NCBI RefSeq assembly: GCF_030219325.1
Contig: NZ_CP126625.1
Location: forward strand, 918,857-982,856
Length of the DNA: 64,000 bases
Direction of reading: 5' to 3'
From: Geothrix sp.
GTDB lineage: Bacteria; Acidobacteriota; Holophagae; Holophagales; Holophagaceae
Translations under genes and position numbers: made by a program
In this document: one piece after another, positions 16,567-25,013 of the stretch
Layout of the letters: the number at the start of each line of letters is the position of its first letter
Position numbering within the stretch: position 1 is the first letter of the stretch
The notes under the pieces: model-generated
Seen by the model: only the letters and a program-made list of their open reading frames with translations
The model's database searches: none
Told to the model about the DNA's origin: nothing

Positions 16567-18591
16567 ATGCGGGACCGGTTGGGCAAATTCGAGGTGGTGC
16601 GCCTGCTGGGCAAGGGGGCCATGGGCGAGGTCTACCTGGGCCGGGATCCGAAGTTGGGGAGGGACGTGGCCCTGAAGGTCATCTCGGCCGGCACCGCCTT
16701 CGGCGATGAGGCCCAGGCCCGGTTCGAGCGGGAGGCCCGGGCGGCGGCCCTGCTGAACCACCCCCACGTCGTCACCATCTACGAGTTCGGGGAAGACGAG
16801 GGCATGCACTACCTGGCCATGGAGTTCCTGGATGGCCATGAACTGGAGGCCCTGATCCGCGAGGGGAAGACCCCCAAGGCGGACCTGCTGGAGGTCCTGG
16901 CCCAGGTCTGCGACGGGCTGGGTTATGCCCATGGCCGGAGCGTGATCCACCGGGACATCAAGCCCGCGAACGTCCTGGTCACCCGGCAGGGCAAGCGCCT
17001 CCACGCCAAGCTCATGGATTTCGGCGTGGCCCACATGGGCCCCTCGGGCCTGACCCAGTCCGGCGTCTGGATGGGCACGGTGAGCTACATGGCCCCCGAG
17101 TATCTGGATACGGGCAGGGCCACGGCCAGTTCCGACATCTTCGCCCTCGGGGTGATCCTGTACGAGATCCTGTCGGGCGGCCGCAAGCCCTTCCACGGCG
17201 AGAGCACCACCTCGGTGCTCAACTGCATTCTCCGCCATGCCCCCGAACCGATCCGTCCCGCGGACCTCAAGGACGTGCCGGGACGCCTGATCGCCGTGGT
17301 GGACCGGGCCCTGGCGAAGCGGCCGGAAGATCGCTATCCGGATGCGGAGAGCCTCGGAGGTGCCATCCGGGAGGGGCTGAGCGGGCCCGTGGAGGCTCCG
17401 ATGGCCGCCGCGGTTCCCGCGCCCGCTCCGGTGCGCCCCGAGCCCGAAGGGTCGGGGCACCGCATCCGGGTCGGCAAGGGCGGGCAGGGCCAGTGCCTGA
17501 GCCTGAAGGTGGCGCTGCGGCAGGCCAAGGCGGGAAGCGAGATCCTGGTGCTGCCCGGGGTGTACCGGGAATCCCTGGTGGTGGACAAGGATGTGGCCAT
17601 CCTGGCCCTGGGCGAGCCCGGCGAGGTGATCATCCAGGCCAGCTCCGGCCCCGCCCTGATCATCCAGACCCAGGCGGTCACCCTGCGCGGGCTCACGCTC
17701 CAGGGGCCCGCGGGAGAGGCGGTCCTGAAGGTCAAGTCCGGATCCGCCCGGGTGGAAGGGGGCAGGATCCTGGGTTTCCAGGATGCGGGCGTGGAGGTGG
17801 ACTCCGGGGCCCAGGTCTCCCTCGAGGAGGTGGTCATCGGGCCGGGAGCAGGCACGGCCCTGCGGGTCGGCGGGCGTGGTCAGGCGACCCTGGTGGGGTC
17901 CACCCTCCAGGGTGAGGCGGGCGGGGTGGAGGTTGAAGGCGAGGGCCGCGTCCAGCTCACCGGCTGCCGCCTGGTGGACAGCCGCTTCGCGGGCCTGCTG
18001 GCCCTCGAGCACAGCCAGGTGGTCGCGGAATCCTCGGATATCGGAAATCACGCCTGTGCCGGGGTGCATGTCCTGGCCGGGGCCAACGTGGTGCTGCGCC
18101 AATGCCGGGTGGCCGGGAACGCGGGCTTCGGAGTGTCGGTCATGGACCGGGGCCTGGCCACCATGGAGGGCTGCCAGGTGCAGGCCAATGGCGGTGCCGG
18201 GCTGCTCATCCATCGCGGGGCCACCGTCCAGGCCCGGAACTGCGCCTTCTCGGAAGGCCGGTCGCTGGGCGTGGATTGCGCCGAAGGCGGCCAGGGGGTC
18301 CTGGATGCCTGCGAGATCGCGGGCAATGCCGGGGCCGGCGTCCAGGTGGAACCCGGGGGCAGCCTGCTGCTGGTCCGCTGCAGCCTCAATGAGGGACGGG
18401 ACACGGGGCTCCTGCTCATGGAGGACTCCGATGTCACCCTGGAGGAGTGCGTGGTCCGCCGCAATGCCAGAGGCGGTGTCCTGCTGGCCAGGGATGCCGC
18501 GGATCCGGTCATGCGGGGTGGCAATCGCATCGAGGACGGCTTCCACCGCGTGGATGCCGGGGGCAACCTGGTGAAGGTGACCCCGATCTAG
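16567..18591 (+). CDS. Ser/Thr protein kinase fused to a right-handed beta-helix domain
   Basis: A 674-residue two-part protein. Residues ~5-270 form a complete Hanks-type kinase: glycine loop LGKGAMGEV (~14-22), VALKV lysine, HRDIKPAN catalytic loop, DFG in MDFGVAH, and MAPEY. A short Ala/Pro linker (~275-300) leads to ~370 residues of short repeats rich in G, V and paired hydrophobics (e.g. VEGGRILGFQDAGVEV, LEECVVRRNARGGVLLA). These have the pattern of pectate-lyase/NosD-like parallel beta-helices. Unlike PknB-type kinases there is no membrane segment, so the helix would be cytosolic. Its role is unknown; a binding surface for carbohydrate or substrate is a guess. Confidence 0.9.
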   Translation: MRDRLGKFEVVRLLGKGAMGEVYLGRDPKLGRDVALKVISAGTAFGDEAQARFEREARAAALLNHPHVVTIYEFGEDEGMHYLAMEFLDGHELEALIREGKTPKADLLEVLAQVCDGLGYAHGRSVIHRDIKPANVLVTRQGKRLHAKLMDFGVAHMGPSGLTQSGVWMGTVSYMAPEYLDTGRATASSDIFALGVILYEILSGGRKPFHGESTTSVLNCILRHAPEPIRPADLKDVPGRLIAVVDRALAKRPEDRYPDAESLGGAIREGLSGPVEAPMAAAVPAPAPVRPEPEGSGHRIRVGKGGQGQCLSLKVALRQAKAGSEILVLPGVYRESLVVDKDVAILALGEPGEVIIQASSGPALIIQTQAVTLRGLTLQGPAGEAVLKVKSGSARVEGGRILGFQDAGVEVDSGAQVSLEEVVIGPGAGTALRVGGRGQATLVGSTLQGEAGGVEVEGEGRVQLTGCRLVDSRFAGLLALEHSQVVAESSDIGNHACAGVHVLAGANVVLRQCRVAGNAGFGVSVMDRGLATMEGCQVQANGGAGLLIHRGATVQARNCAFSEGRSLGVDCAEGGQGVLDACEIAGNAGAGVQVEPGGSLLLVRCSLNEGRDTGLLLMEDSDVTLEECVVRRNARGGVLLARDAADPVMRGGNRIEDGFHRVDAGGNLVKVTPI

Positions 18592-18610
18592 GCCGGACCT
18601 CCGGGCAGTC

Positions 18611-19864
18611 CTATTCCAGTCCCGCCAACTCGTCCAGGAGGGCCAGCCAGGAGGCATCCCCGGGTGCAGGCCAGGCCATGGGGCGGATGAGCGGGTCGCC
18701 CGTTTCGGGCGGTACCGCGCCCTTGGCCATCAGGGCAACCGACCACTCCCGGGCGCTTCCCAGCTCGCGCTGGAGGTCCTGGATCTGTCCCAGCGAGGCG
18801 GCGTCCCCAGCGCCGGTCCCCACGAGCAGGAGGGGGCAGCTGGAGTGGCGGTCCATCCGGAGCACCGCGAGGGCCTGTTCGAGGGTTCCGGCGGCCTCTT
18901 GACGGACATAGCCGGCAGTGGAGAGGGCCTGGGCCACCAGATCCCGCTCAGGCCCCGCTTCCATGGCCAGGACCAGACGGGTGGAGCGCCGTCCCAGCAG
19001 TCTGAGGGCGTCCGGGGACTGGGCGCCCGCAGGGGCGGTCCGGGCGGCGGGTTCCTTGGCGAGGGCGGGGCTTCGGGGGCCTGAGGGGCGGGGGGGTTCG
19101 GCGGATTGGCTGGCGGGTGTCCGCAGCATGCGCTCGCGGATGTCCAGGACCACCCGGAGCTCCCGGAGCTCGGCTTCCCGGAGATCCAGGAACTGGAGCC
19201 CCAGGATGATGCCACCGTCGCGCTCCAGGGCGTTGGCCAGGATGCCGCGGGCCTCGAAGAGAGGGAGGTTCGGCAGGTCCCGGACCTTGAGCAGGGGAAT
19301 GGACTTGCCCCGTTCGAAGAAACCCAGACCGGGCGTGATCCGCAGGTGGTCATCCAGCCGCAGGACCCGATCCACCCGGAAGGCCAGGCCTCCCTCGGAC
19401 AGGTTGACGAGGGGACCCGAGATGCCGTGACCGGGAATGGCTCCGTCCTGGGCCACGACGTAGGCCTTCTCCCTGGGCCTGAAGGGGTAGCGCTTGTGCT
19501 GCCGACGGTCGGCGGGAGCCATCCTGGCGGGGATGCTGAACCGGTACAGGAGGTAGTTCTCACGGCCCAGGAAGGTTGTGGGGGCCCAGTAGCGCTGGTC
19601 CCCCAGCAGGAAGACCATGTCGAAGACCGCGCCGGCCGCCAGTTCGTGGGGGAGGGGCCGGATGAGCTTGAGGTGGATGCAGCCCTTTTTAAGGTCGACG
19701 TGCTGGACCTGGGAAGAGTAGGGAAGGGTGTGGGTCCCTTCCACCTTGATGGGGAACTCCGTCTCCTGGGCGAGGAGGTCCTGCATGGACTGGCGGATCA
19801 GGACCGGGTCCTCCAGAGGAGTACCGCGCCCCGTCCAGTTGCTGACGTTTCCCAGGTCCATCAT
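18611..19864 (-). CDS. PilZ-domain protein with degenerate receiver-like C-terminus
   Basis: A 417-residue protein probably responding to cyclic di-GMP. The N-terminal ~120 residues have a YcgR-like beta fold pattern. The PilZ domain follows with the c-di-GMP motifs RRQHKRYPFR (RxxxR, ~120-130) and NLSEGG (N-x-S-x-x-G, ~155-160). An Ala/Pro-rich linker (~245-290) leads to a C-terminal ~120 residues resembling a response-regulator receiver (LVLAMEAGPERDLVAQALSTAG) but without the usual acidic pair and phospho-aspartate context. Two adjacent ATGs (19864, 19861) follow GGAAGG. A surface or motility control role is inferred. Confidence 0.82.
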   Translation of the reverse strand: MMDLGNVSNWTGRGTPLEDPVLIRQSMQDLLAQETEFPIKVEGTHTLPYSSQVQHVDLKKGCIHLKLIRPLPHELAAGAVFDMVFLLGDQRYWAPTTFLGRENYLLYRFSIPARMAPADRRQHKRYPFRPREKAYVVAQDGAIPGHGISGPLVNLSEGGLAFRVDRVLRLDDHLRITPGLGFFERGKSIPLLKVRDLPNLPLFEARGILANALERDGGIILGLQFLDLREAELRELRVVLDIRERMLRTPASQSAEPPRPSGPRSPALAKEPAARTAPAGAQSPDALRLLGRRSTRLVLAMEAGPERDLVAQALSTAGYVRQEAAGTLEQALAVLRMDRHSSCPLLLVGTGAGDAASLGQIQDLQRELGSAREWSVALMAKGAVPPETGDPLIRPMAWPAPGDASWLALLDELAGLE

Positions 19865-19923
19865 GCCGCCTTCCCCCAAGGCATCGGGCCGGGGGGCGGG
19901 AGAATTGAATCCTAGGAGCGAAT

Positions 19924-21024
19924 CTAGACGTTGAACAGGAAGTTCATCAGGTCGCCGTCCTTCACCACGTAGTCCTTGCCCTCGGTCCGCATCTTCCCAG
20001 CGTCCTTGGCGCCCTGTTCACCGCCATACTGGATGAAGTCCTCGTAGGCGATGACCTGGGCCCGGATGAAGCCCTTTTCGAAGTCGGTGTGGATGACTCC
20101 GGCGGCCTGGGGGGCCGTGTCGCCCTTGTGGATGGTCCAGGCGCGGACTTCCTTCACGCCGGCGGTGAAGTAGGTCTGGAGCCCCAGCAGATCATAGCTG
20201 GCGTGGATGAGCACGTTCAGGCCCGGCTCGGTCAGGCCCGCCTCTTCGAGGAACATGGGGCGGTCCTCTTCCGGCAGGTCCTGGATCTCAGCCTCGAGCT
20301 TGGAGCAGATGGGGATGCAGGGGGCGTCGCGCTCGGCGGCCAGGGCCTGGAGCCTCACGTAGTGGGGATTGCCTCCGGGGTTCCGGATGTCCTCCTCCCC
20401 GATGTTGCCCACAAAGAGGGTGGGCTTGAGGGTGAGCAGGCCATAGGACTTGACCAGGGCCTTGTCTTCGGCCGAGAGGCCCAGGGTCCGCGCCCACTTG
20501 CCATCGTTCAGGGTGGCGTACAGCGGCTCCAGCACCGCCACCAGGGCAAGGGACTCCTTGTTGCCGGTCTTGGCGATCTTGCGGTGGCGCTCCAGGCCCT
20601 TCTCGATGGCGTCGAGGTCCTTGATGACCAGTTCGGTCTCGATGATGCTCAGGTCCCGTTCCGGGTTCACGCCACCCTCGACGTGGGTGACGTTGCCGTC
20701 CTCGAAGCACCGGACCACCTGCACGATGGCATCCGTCTCCCGGATGTGGCCCAGGAAGGCGTTGCCCAGGCCCTCGCCCTTGCTGGCGCCCCGGACCAGG
20801 CCGGCGATGTCCACGAATTCCTGGGCGGCGGGCAGGATGCGCTGGGGGTTCACGATCTTCGCCAGGGGCGCCAGGCGCGGATCTGGCACGTCCACCACGC
20901 CCGTGTTGGGCTCGATGGTGCAGAAGGGGTAGTTGGCCGAAGCCGCGCCCGCACGGGTGAGAGCGTTGAAAAGGGTGGATTTTCCCACATTGGGCAGACC
21001 CACGATGCCACAGGCGACAGCCAT
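19924..21024 (-). CDS. ychF: Redox-regulated ATPase/GTPase YchF (Obg family)
   Basis: A 366-residue P-loop protein of the universally conserved Obg-like ATPase family, which binds ribosomes and responds to oxidative stress. The G1 motif GLPNVGKST (~8-16) starts close to the N-terminus. [19 protein letters not shown] carries G3, and the C-terminal TGS-type region with [10 protein letters not shown]-like sequence ends the protein. The length equals E. coli YchF (363). The ATG at 21024 has a GGAGG site; the upstream in-frame extension lacks similarity. Confidence 0.96.
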   Translation of the reverse strand: MAVACGIVGLPNVGKSTLFNALTRAGAASANYPFCTIEPNTGVVDVPDPRLAPLAKIVNPQRILPAAQEFVDIAGLVRGASKGEGLGNAFLGHIRETDAIVQVVRCFEDGNVTHVEGGVNPERDLSIIETELVIKDLDAIEKGLERHRKIAKTGNKESLALVAVLEPLYATLNDGKWARTLGLSAEDKALVKSYGLLTLKPTLFVGNIGEEDIRNPGGNPHYVRLQALAAERDAPCIPICSKLEAEIQDLPEEDRPMFLEEAGLTEPGLNVLIHASYDLLGLQTYFTAGVKEVRAWTIHKGDTAPQAAGVIHTDFEKGFIRAQVIAYEDFIQYGGEQGAKDAGKMRTEGKDYVVKDGDLMNFLFNV

Positions 21025-21154
21025 TCCATCCTCCAAGCCCTCCAGTATCCCAGACAAGACTTGTGACGAAAAGAAAGGCTTCCGGCACTTGCGCGGAGCC
21101 CCCCGGCGCCATACTCTCCCCGCCAAGGTCACAGGGAACCGAAGGGGAGGCAGC

Positions 21155-21391
21155 ATGATCGTGAGGGCGGAATGGCCGGGTTACGTGGTGGACGTCCTCG
21201 TCCGCCCCGGCCAGGAAGTGGAGGAGGACGAGCCCCTGATGATCCTCGAGGGCACCGATTCCTCCCGCACCTCCTTCTATATCAATGCGCCTGAGGGTGG
21301 CAAAGTCCGCGAGATCCTCATCGAGGAGGGTGACTTCGCCTATGAGGATGACGATCTGGTGGTGATCGGGGACTCGGACCGGGACGAATAG
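21155..21391 (+). CDS. Small biotinyl/lipoyl-like domain protein lacking the lysine
   Basis: A 78-residue single domain with the fold pattern of biotin carboxyl carrier proteins ([27 protein letters not shown]...). At the tip of the hairpin, where a carrier has MKM, this protein has LEGTDSSRT, so there is no lysine for biotin or lipoate. It has a strong GGGGAGG site before ATG 21155. It sits 43 bases upstream of an intact biotinyl-domain gene of similar size. It may be a structural or regulatory paralogue. Confidence 0.75.
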   Translation: MIVRAEWPGYVVDVLVRPGQEVEEDEPLMILEGTDSSRTSFYINAPEGGKVREILIEEGDFAYEDDDLVVIGDSDRDE

Positions 21392-21434
21392 CTGATCGAA
21401 ACGCTACACTGGCCTTCTCCTCATGAGGTGGCAG

Positions 21435-21647
21435 ATGGCAGTGGTGCGGGCCGAGATGGCTGGGAAGGTCCTGGAGGTCTGCGTCGCCGAGGGTGACGCG
21501 GTGGGCGAGGACCAGGACCTGGTCATCATCGAGTCGATGAAAATGCAGATCCCCGTGGGCAGCCCGGAGGAGGGCACGGTCAAGAAGGTCTTCGTGGTCC
21601 CCGAGCAGTTCCTGAACGAAGGGGATCCCATCGTCGAGTTGAGCTGA
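21435..21647 (+). CDS. Biotin carboxyl carrier domain protein
   Basis: A 70-residue stand-alone biotinyl domain. The hairpin motif ESMKMQIP (~35-42) contains the lysine normally biotinylated. Such small carriers serve acyl-CoA carboxylases, but no biotin carboxylase is encoded nearby; a carboxyltransferase lies 27 kb away at 48413. The ATG at 21435 has AGGTGG just upstream; an ATG at 21423 is less likely. Its stop overlaps the start of the hydratase gene (TGATG), indicating an operon and a possible role in leucine-type acyl-CoA breakdown. Confidence 0.88.
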   Translation: MAVVRAEMAGKVLEVCVAEGDAVGEDQDLVIIESMKMQIPVGSPEEGTVKKVFVVPEQFLNEGDPIVELS

Positions 21648-22432
21648 TGGACGTCCGCCTGGAGTATCTGGGTGGTCTGGATGCCGGCATCGTCCTGCTC
21701 GGCCTCGACCGGCCCGCCGCGAAGAATGCGCTAGGGCGCCAGCTCCTCCGGGAATTCCTGGAGGCGCTGAGGGTCCTCGCCGCCGATGCTGCGGTCCGCG
21801 TGGTGGTCGTCCACAGTCTGGTCCCCGGCGTGTTCTGCGCCGGGGCTGACTTGAAAGAGCGGGCGGAGATGTCCGCCGCGGAGGCCGCAGGCTTCGTCCA
21901 GGGCATCCGGGCCTGCTTCTCCGACCTGGAGCGGTTGCCCATGCCCGTGATCGCGGCCCTGGAGGGCGCCGCCTTCGGCGGGGGGCTGGAACTGGCCCTG
22001 GCCGCCGATCTCCGCGTGGCGGGGGCCGAGGCGAAGATGGGGCTGGTCGAGACGGCCCTGGCCATCATTCCCGGCGGAGGGGGCACCCAGCGCCTGCCGC
22101 GCCTCATCGGAGTGGCCCGGGCCAAGGAACTGATCTTCACCGCCCGGCGCTTCGGCGCGGAGGAGGCCGGTCGGCTTGGCCTCGTGAACTGCGTGGTACC
22201 CGCCGGGCAGGCCCTGGAAGCAGCGCTGGGCCTGGCGCGGGAGATCCTCCCGAACGGTCCCGTCGCCCTCCGCATGGCCAAGCAGGCCGTCAGCCAGGGC
22301 CTGGACCTGGACTTGGCTTCGGGGCTCGCCCTGGAGGAGGCCTGCTATGCCCAGGTCATCCCCACCCAGGATCGGCTGGAGGGGCTGGCCGCCTTCCGCG
22401 AGAAACGCAAACCCCAGTACAAGGGCGAATGA
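21647..22432 (+). CDS. Enoyl-CoA hydratase, AUH/methylglutaconyl-CoA hydratase type
   Basis: A 261-residue crotonase-fold enzyme. DRPAAKNALGRQLL near the start, FCAGADLKER (oxyanion region, ~62-71), AAFGGGLELALAADLRVA and the catalytic-glutamate area ETALAIIPGGGGTQRLPR are as in enoyl-CoA hydratases. The C-terminal CYAQVIPTQDRLEGLAAF.EKR.PQYKGE closely follows the AUH subgroup that hydrates 3-methylglutaconyl-CoA in leucine breakdown. The biotinyl-domain gene directly upstream fits, since methylcrotonyl-CoA carboxylase acts one step earlier. The substrate is inferred. Confidence 0.85.
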   Translation: MDVRLEYLGGLDAGIVLLGLDRPAAKNALGRQLLREFLEALRVLAADAAVRVVVVHSLVPGVFCAGADLKERAEMSAAEAAGFVQGIRACFSDLERLPMPVIAALEGAAFGGGLELALAADLRVAGAEAKMGLVETALAIIPGGGGTQRLPRLIGVARAKELIFTARRFGAEEAGRLGLVNCVVPAGQALEAALGLAREILPNGPVALRMAKQAVSQGLDLDLASGLALEEACYAQVIPTQDRLEGLAAFREKRKPQYKGE

Positions 22433-23370
22433 TGAGCCACTCGCACGGCCCCACGACCACCGGACGGCTGGCCCTCAGCTCGCTGATCTTCGGCCTGAAC
22501 TTCCTCGTCCAGGGGGTTGGGGGCCTGTGGACGGGATCGCTGGGGCTGGTGTCCGACAGCCTGGAGAACCTGAACGACGCGGTGGTGAACCTGCTCGCCC
22601 TGGGCAGCATCCGGCTGGCCAACCGGCGCGAGCCCTGCGACCGGTGGACCTACGGCTGGCACCGGATCGAGATCTTCAACACCCTGCTGGGCGTCCTGCT
22701 CCTGGTGATCCTCGCGGGCGCCGTGCTGTTCGAGGCCTGGAACCGGGTCCAGCACCCGGTCTCCATCAAGCTGGGCTGGGCCATCGGGTTCTCCCTGGCG
22801 GGGCTGCTGCTGAACCTGGCGGCCACCTTCGTGCTCATTCCCGCCGGCGGGTCTGGCCAGGAGCGGGACCTGAATCTGCGGAGCGCCTACCTGCACGCTC
22901 TGGGGGACAGCCTGGCCAACGTGGCGGTGGTGGTGGGCATGGTGGTGATCCGCTTCACCGGCTGGAAGTGGGTGGATCCCCTCCTGGCCGCAGGCATCGC
23001 GGCGGTGATCCTGCGCGGCGCCTTCCTGCTGCTGCGGGACGCCGTGGGCATCCTCATGCACCACGCCGCCTTCGATCAGGAGGAGGCCAAGGCCGAACTG
23101 CTCCGGCTGCCGGGCGTCACGGGCATCGAGGATCTCCGCTCCTGGCGGGTCTGCAGCCACCTGACGGTCTGCACCGCCCACGTCATCGTGGAGGCCGAGC
23201 GGCTGGAGGACACGGAAGTCCACCAGCAGCGCATCGAGCACCTGCTGGCAGAGCGCTTCGGCGTGCGCCACCTCACCCTCCATTTCGAGACCAGGGCCAT
23301 GGCCGACCGCCATCAGCACCGCTTCGTGCACGAGCATGAAGCGGAAGGGTATGAGCATCATCACGAGTGA
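22432..23370 (+). CDS. Cation diffusion facilitator family transporter
   Basis: A 312-residue inner-membrane metal exporter of the CDF/CzcD type. Five to six hydrophobic segments occupy ~10-205, and a cytoplasmic metal-binding domain fills ~215-295. Both ends are histidine-rich (MSHSHG and a C-terminal HQH..HEHE..EHHH region). The second-helix site reads SDSLENLNDA, with E where many zinc CDFs have H; the fifth-helix HALGD is normal. The start overlaps the hydratase stop (two adjacent ATGs, 22429 and 22432). The substrate is probably Zn or another divalent metal, but the altered site makes this uncertain. Confidence 0.88.
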   Translation: MSHSHGPTTTGRLALSSLIFGLNFLVQGVGGLWTGSLGLVSDSLENLNDAVVNLLALGSIRLANRREPCDRWTYGWHRIEIFNTLLGVLLLVILAGAVLFEAWNRVQHPVSIKLGWAIGFSLAGLLLNLAATFVLIPAGGSGQERDLNLRSAYLHALGDSLANVAVVVGMVVIRFTGWKWVDPLLAAGIAAVILRGAFLLLRDAVGILMHHAAFDQEEAKAELLRLPGVTGIEDLRSWRVCSHLTVCTAHVIVEAERLEDTEVHQQRIEHLLAERFGVRHLTLHFETRAMADRHQHRFVHEHEAEGYEHHHE

Positions 23371-23386
23371 GGCCCCAGGCTTCCGT

Positions 23387-23407
23387 CGCGCGGGCTGCGC
23401 CCGCGCG
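23387..23407. repeat. Perfect 9-bp palindrome with TGC loop
   Basis: The arms CGCGCGGGC and GCCCGCGCG enclose TGC (GCA on the other strand). It lies between the CDF gene and the terminator at 23417. It is the third palindrome in the window with this triloop (others at 10222 and 11709). Confidence 0.6.
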
Positions 23408-23410
23408 TAG

Positions 23411-23443
23411 AAAAAAATGCGGCCCGAAGGCCGCATCCTTTTT
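23411..23443. terminator. Bidirectional intrinsic terminator between the CDF and SPFH genes
   Basis: An A-run precedes a perfect 8-bp stem (ATGCGGCC/GGCCGCAT, 23417-23424 and 23429-23436) with a CGAA loop, followed by CCTTTTT. It has the A- and T-tracts expected on both strands and separates two convergent genes. Confidence 0.9.
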
Positions 23444-23456
23444 CACTGAGGACGGA

Positions 23457-24497
23457 TCAACCCATCCCATGCTTCTTCATGATGGCGGCCCGCTGGGTGT
23501 CGAACTCGACCTGGTTGATGAGCTGGCTGTCGAAGAGGTCCTTCAGCTCCGTCAGCTCTTCCTTCAGCGACTTCGTGGGAGCCGCGGCGGCGGGGGCGCT
23601 GCCCGCAGGGAAGCCCTGCTGGCCCATCTGCTGCTGGGCGCCGGCCATCTGCTGGCCCATCATGTTGCCCATGCCGAAGCCCACGCCCATGCCCATGCCC
23701 AGTCCGGCCACGCCGCCCTGGTTCTGGGCCGCGAGGGGGATGCTGTCGGCCACCTGCATCTGCGTGTAGGCACCCATGACGGGGGCCATCATGCCCACGC
23801 CCGTGCGCTTGTCCATCATGGCTTCCACTTCCTCGGGGAGGCTGATGTTCTCCACGAAGAACTTGGACAGCTCCAGGCCCATGGTCTTGAACTCTTCCTG
23901 CAGCTTCTGCTTCACGAAATCGGAGATCTCGTCGTACTTCGCGGCCAGGTCGAGGGCGGGGATCTTGGCTTCGCCCAGGGCATCCGTGAAGCGGCTCATG
24001 ATGGTCTTGCGCAGCTGCTCGGAGATGTCGGGCACCGTGTACACGCCGTTGGTGCCCACCAGCTGGCGCAGGAAGGTGGCACTGTCCACCACCTTGATGG
24101 AGTAGATGCCGAAGGCCCGGATGCGCAGCATGCCGAAGTCGGCGTCACGCATCATGATGGGGTTCGAGGTGCCCCACTTCAGGTCGTTGTAGAGTTTGGT
24201 GGAGATGAAGTAGACATCGCTCTTGAAGGGGCTCTCGAAGCCGTACTTCCAGCCCTTCAGGGTGGCGAGGATGGGCAGGTTCTGGGTGGTCAGCCGGTGG
24301 GTGCCGGGCTTGAACACGTCCGCCATCTGGCCTTCGTTGACGAAGACGGCCTCCTGGCTTTCACGCACCACCAGCTGGCCGCCGTTCTGAATCTCCTGGC
24401 CCCGCATGGGGAAGCGCCAAGCCAGCGTGTCCGTGGAATCATCCAGCCATTCGAGGATGTCGAGGAATTGGGCTTTGCCCCAGTCCATCAGACCCAT
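23457..24497 (-). CDS. SPFH/Band 7 domain protein with C-terminal SHOCT-like segment
   Basis: A 346-residue protein of the YdjI-like SPFH family (virion core protein-like), thought to form membrane-associated scaffolds. The SPFH domain spans ~20-235. A glycine/methionine/glutamine-rich low-complexity stretch (~265-310) follows. The end (~318-346) is a SHOCT-like helical pair (LKDLFDSQLINQVEFDTQRAAIMKK). No clear membrane helix is visible. The ATG at 24497 (MGLMDWGK) has GGAG ten bases upstream; the longer start at 24518 has no such support. It is the last gene of its strand before the bidirectional terminator. Confidence 0.88.
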   Translation of the reverse strand: MGLMDWGKAQFLDILEWLDDSTDTLAWRFPMRGQEIQNGGQLVVRESQEAVFVNEGQMADVFKPGTHRLTTQNLPILATLKGWKYGFESPFKSDVYFISTKLYNDLKWGTSNPIMMRDADFGMLRIRAFGIYSIKVVDSATFLRQLVGTNGVYTVPDISEQLRKTIMSRFTDALGEAKIPALDLAAKYDEISDFVKQKLQEEFKTMGLELSKFFVENISLPEEVEAMMDKRTGVGMMAPVMGAYTQMQVADSIPLAAQNQGGVAGLGMGMGVGFGMGNMMGQQMAGAQQQMGQQGFPAGSAPAAAAPTKSLKEELTELKDLFDSQLINQVEFDTQRAAIMKKHGMG

Positions 24498-24613
24498 GGG
24501 TTGTTCTCCTAGTGGCATTGGCCACGGCTACGATTCTAGGCCGGTTGGCAAGCCGGCCAGGGCGGTCGGAGGGAAAAACCGGTGAACGGTCGGATCGGAT
24601 CGGGGAGCCGTCG

Positions 24614-24961
24614 TCAGCGCGTTCCCTTGACCATGCGCACGGGGTCTTCGGACTTGCCCTTGCCACCGGGCTGGTCGATGCGCGTCTTGCTGTGGACCAT
24701 GCGGGTGTCCGAGTCGATGATGCAGCGCCAGCCTTTGGCCTCCTTCGGCGTGCGGACATCCACTTCCCAGCCACCGGAGGCCCCGTTCAGGGGGATGCGG
24801 CGGGCCGTGACCGCCTTGCCACCGGTGTCCTGCTCGGCGATGGCCTTGGCCTCCTTGGCGGACTTGATGGGGCCGGACGCGTGCTTTTTCGATTTGGTGG
24901 TCCCGGCCGAAAGGACGATTGCGGGAACGAGCAAGGCCAAGGCCAGTGAACGCGAGTGCAT
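24614..24961 (-). CDS. Secreted PepSY-like protein
   Basis: A 115-residue exported protein. The first ~20 residues (MHSRSLALALLVPAIVLSAG) form a signal peptide. The rest carries a PepSY-like pattern: helix AKEAKAIAEQDTGGKAVTARRIPL, then strands GGWEVDVRTPKEAKGWRCIIDSDTRMVHSKTRI. Such domains often inhibit proteases or act as periplasmic adaptors. The ATG at 24961 was chosen because the signal peptide starts there; the longer frame adds cysteine/proline-rich residues. Confidence 0.75.
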   Translation of the reverse strand: MHSRSLALALLVPAIVLSAGTTKSKKHASGPIKSAKEAKAIAEQDTGGKAVTARRIPLNGASGGWEVDVRTPKEAKGWRCIIDSDTRMVHSKTRIDQPGGKGKSEDPVRMVKGTR

Positions 24962-25013
24962 GGGGACTCCGGGGGATGGCAGGATTCTAGCCTCGGCCCG
25001 GGGGCACTGGCAA

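Noticed and set aside
14407-18657. A 1416-codon open frame on the minus strand
   Set aside because: It lies wholly opposite the SpoIIE phosphatase, htpX and kinase genes, which all have strong family motifs. In GC-rich DNA the antisense frame has few stops; its composition (histidine, glutamine and glycine rich) is that of a shadow frame.
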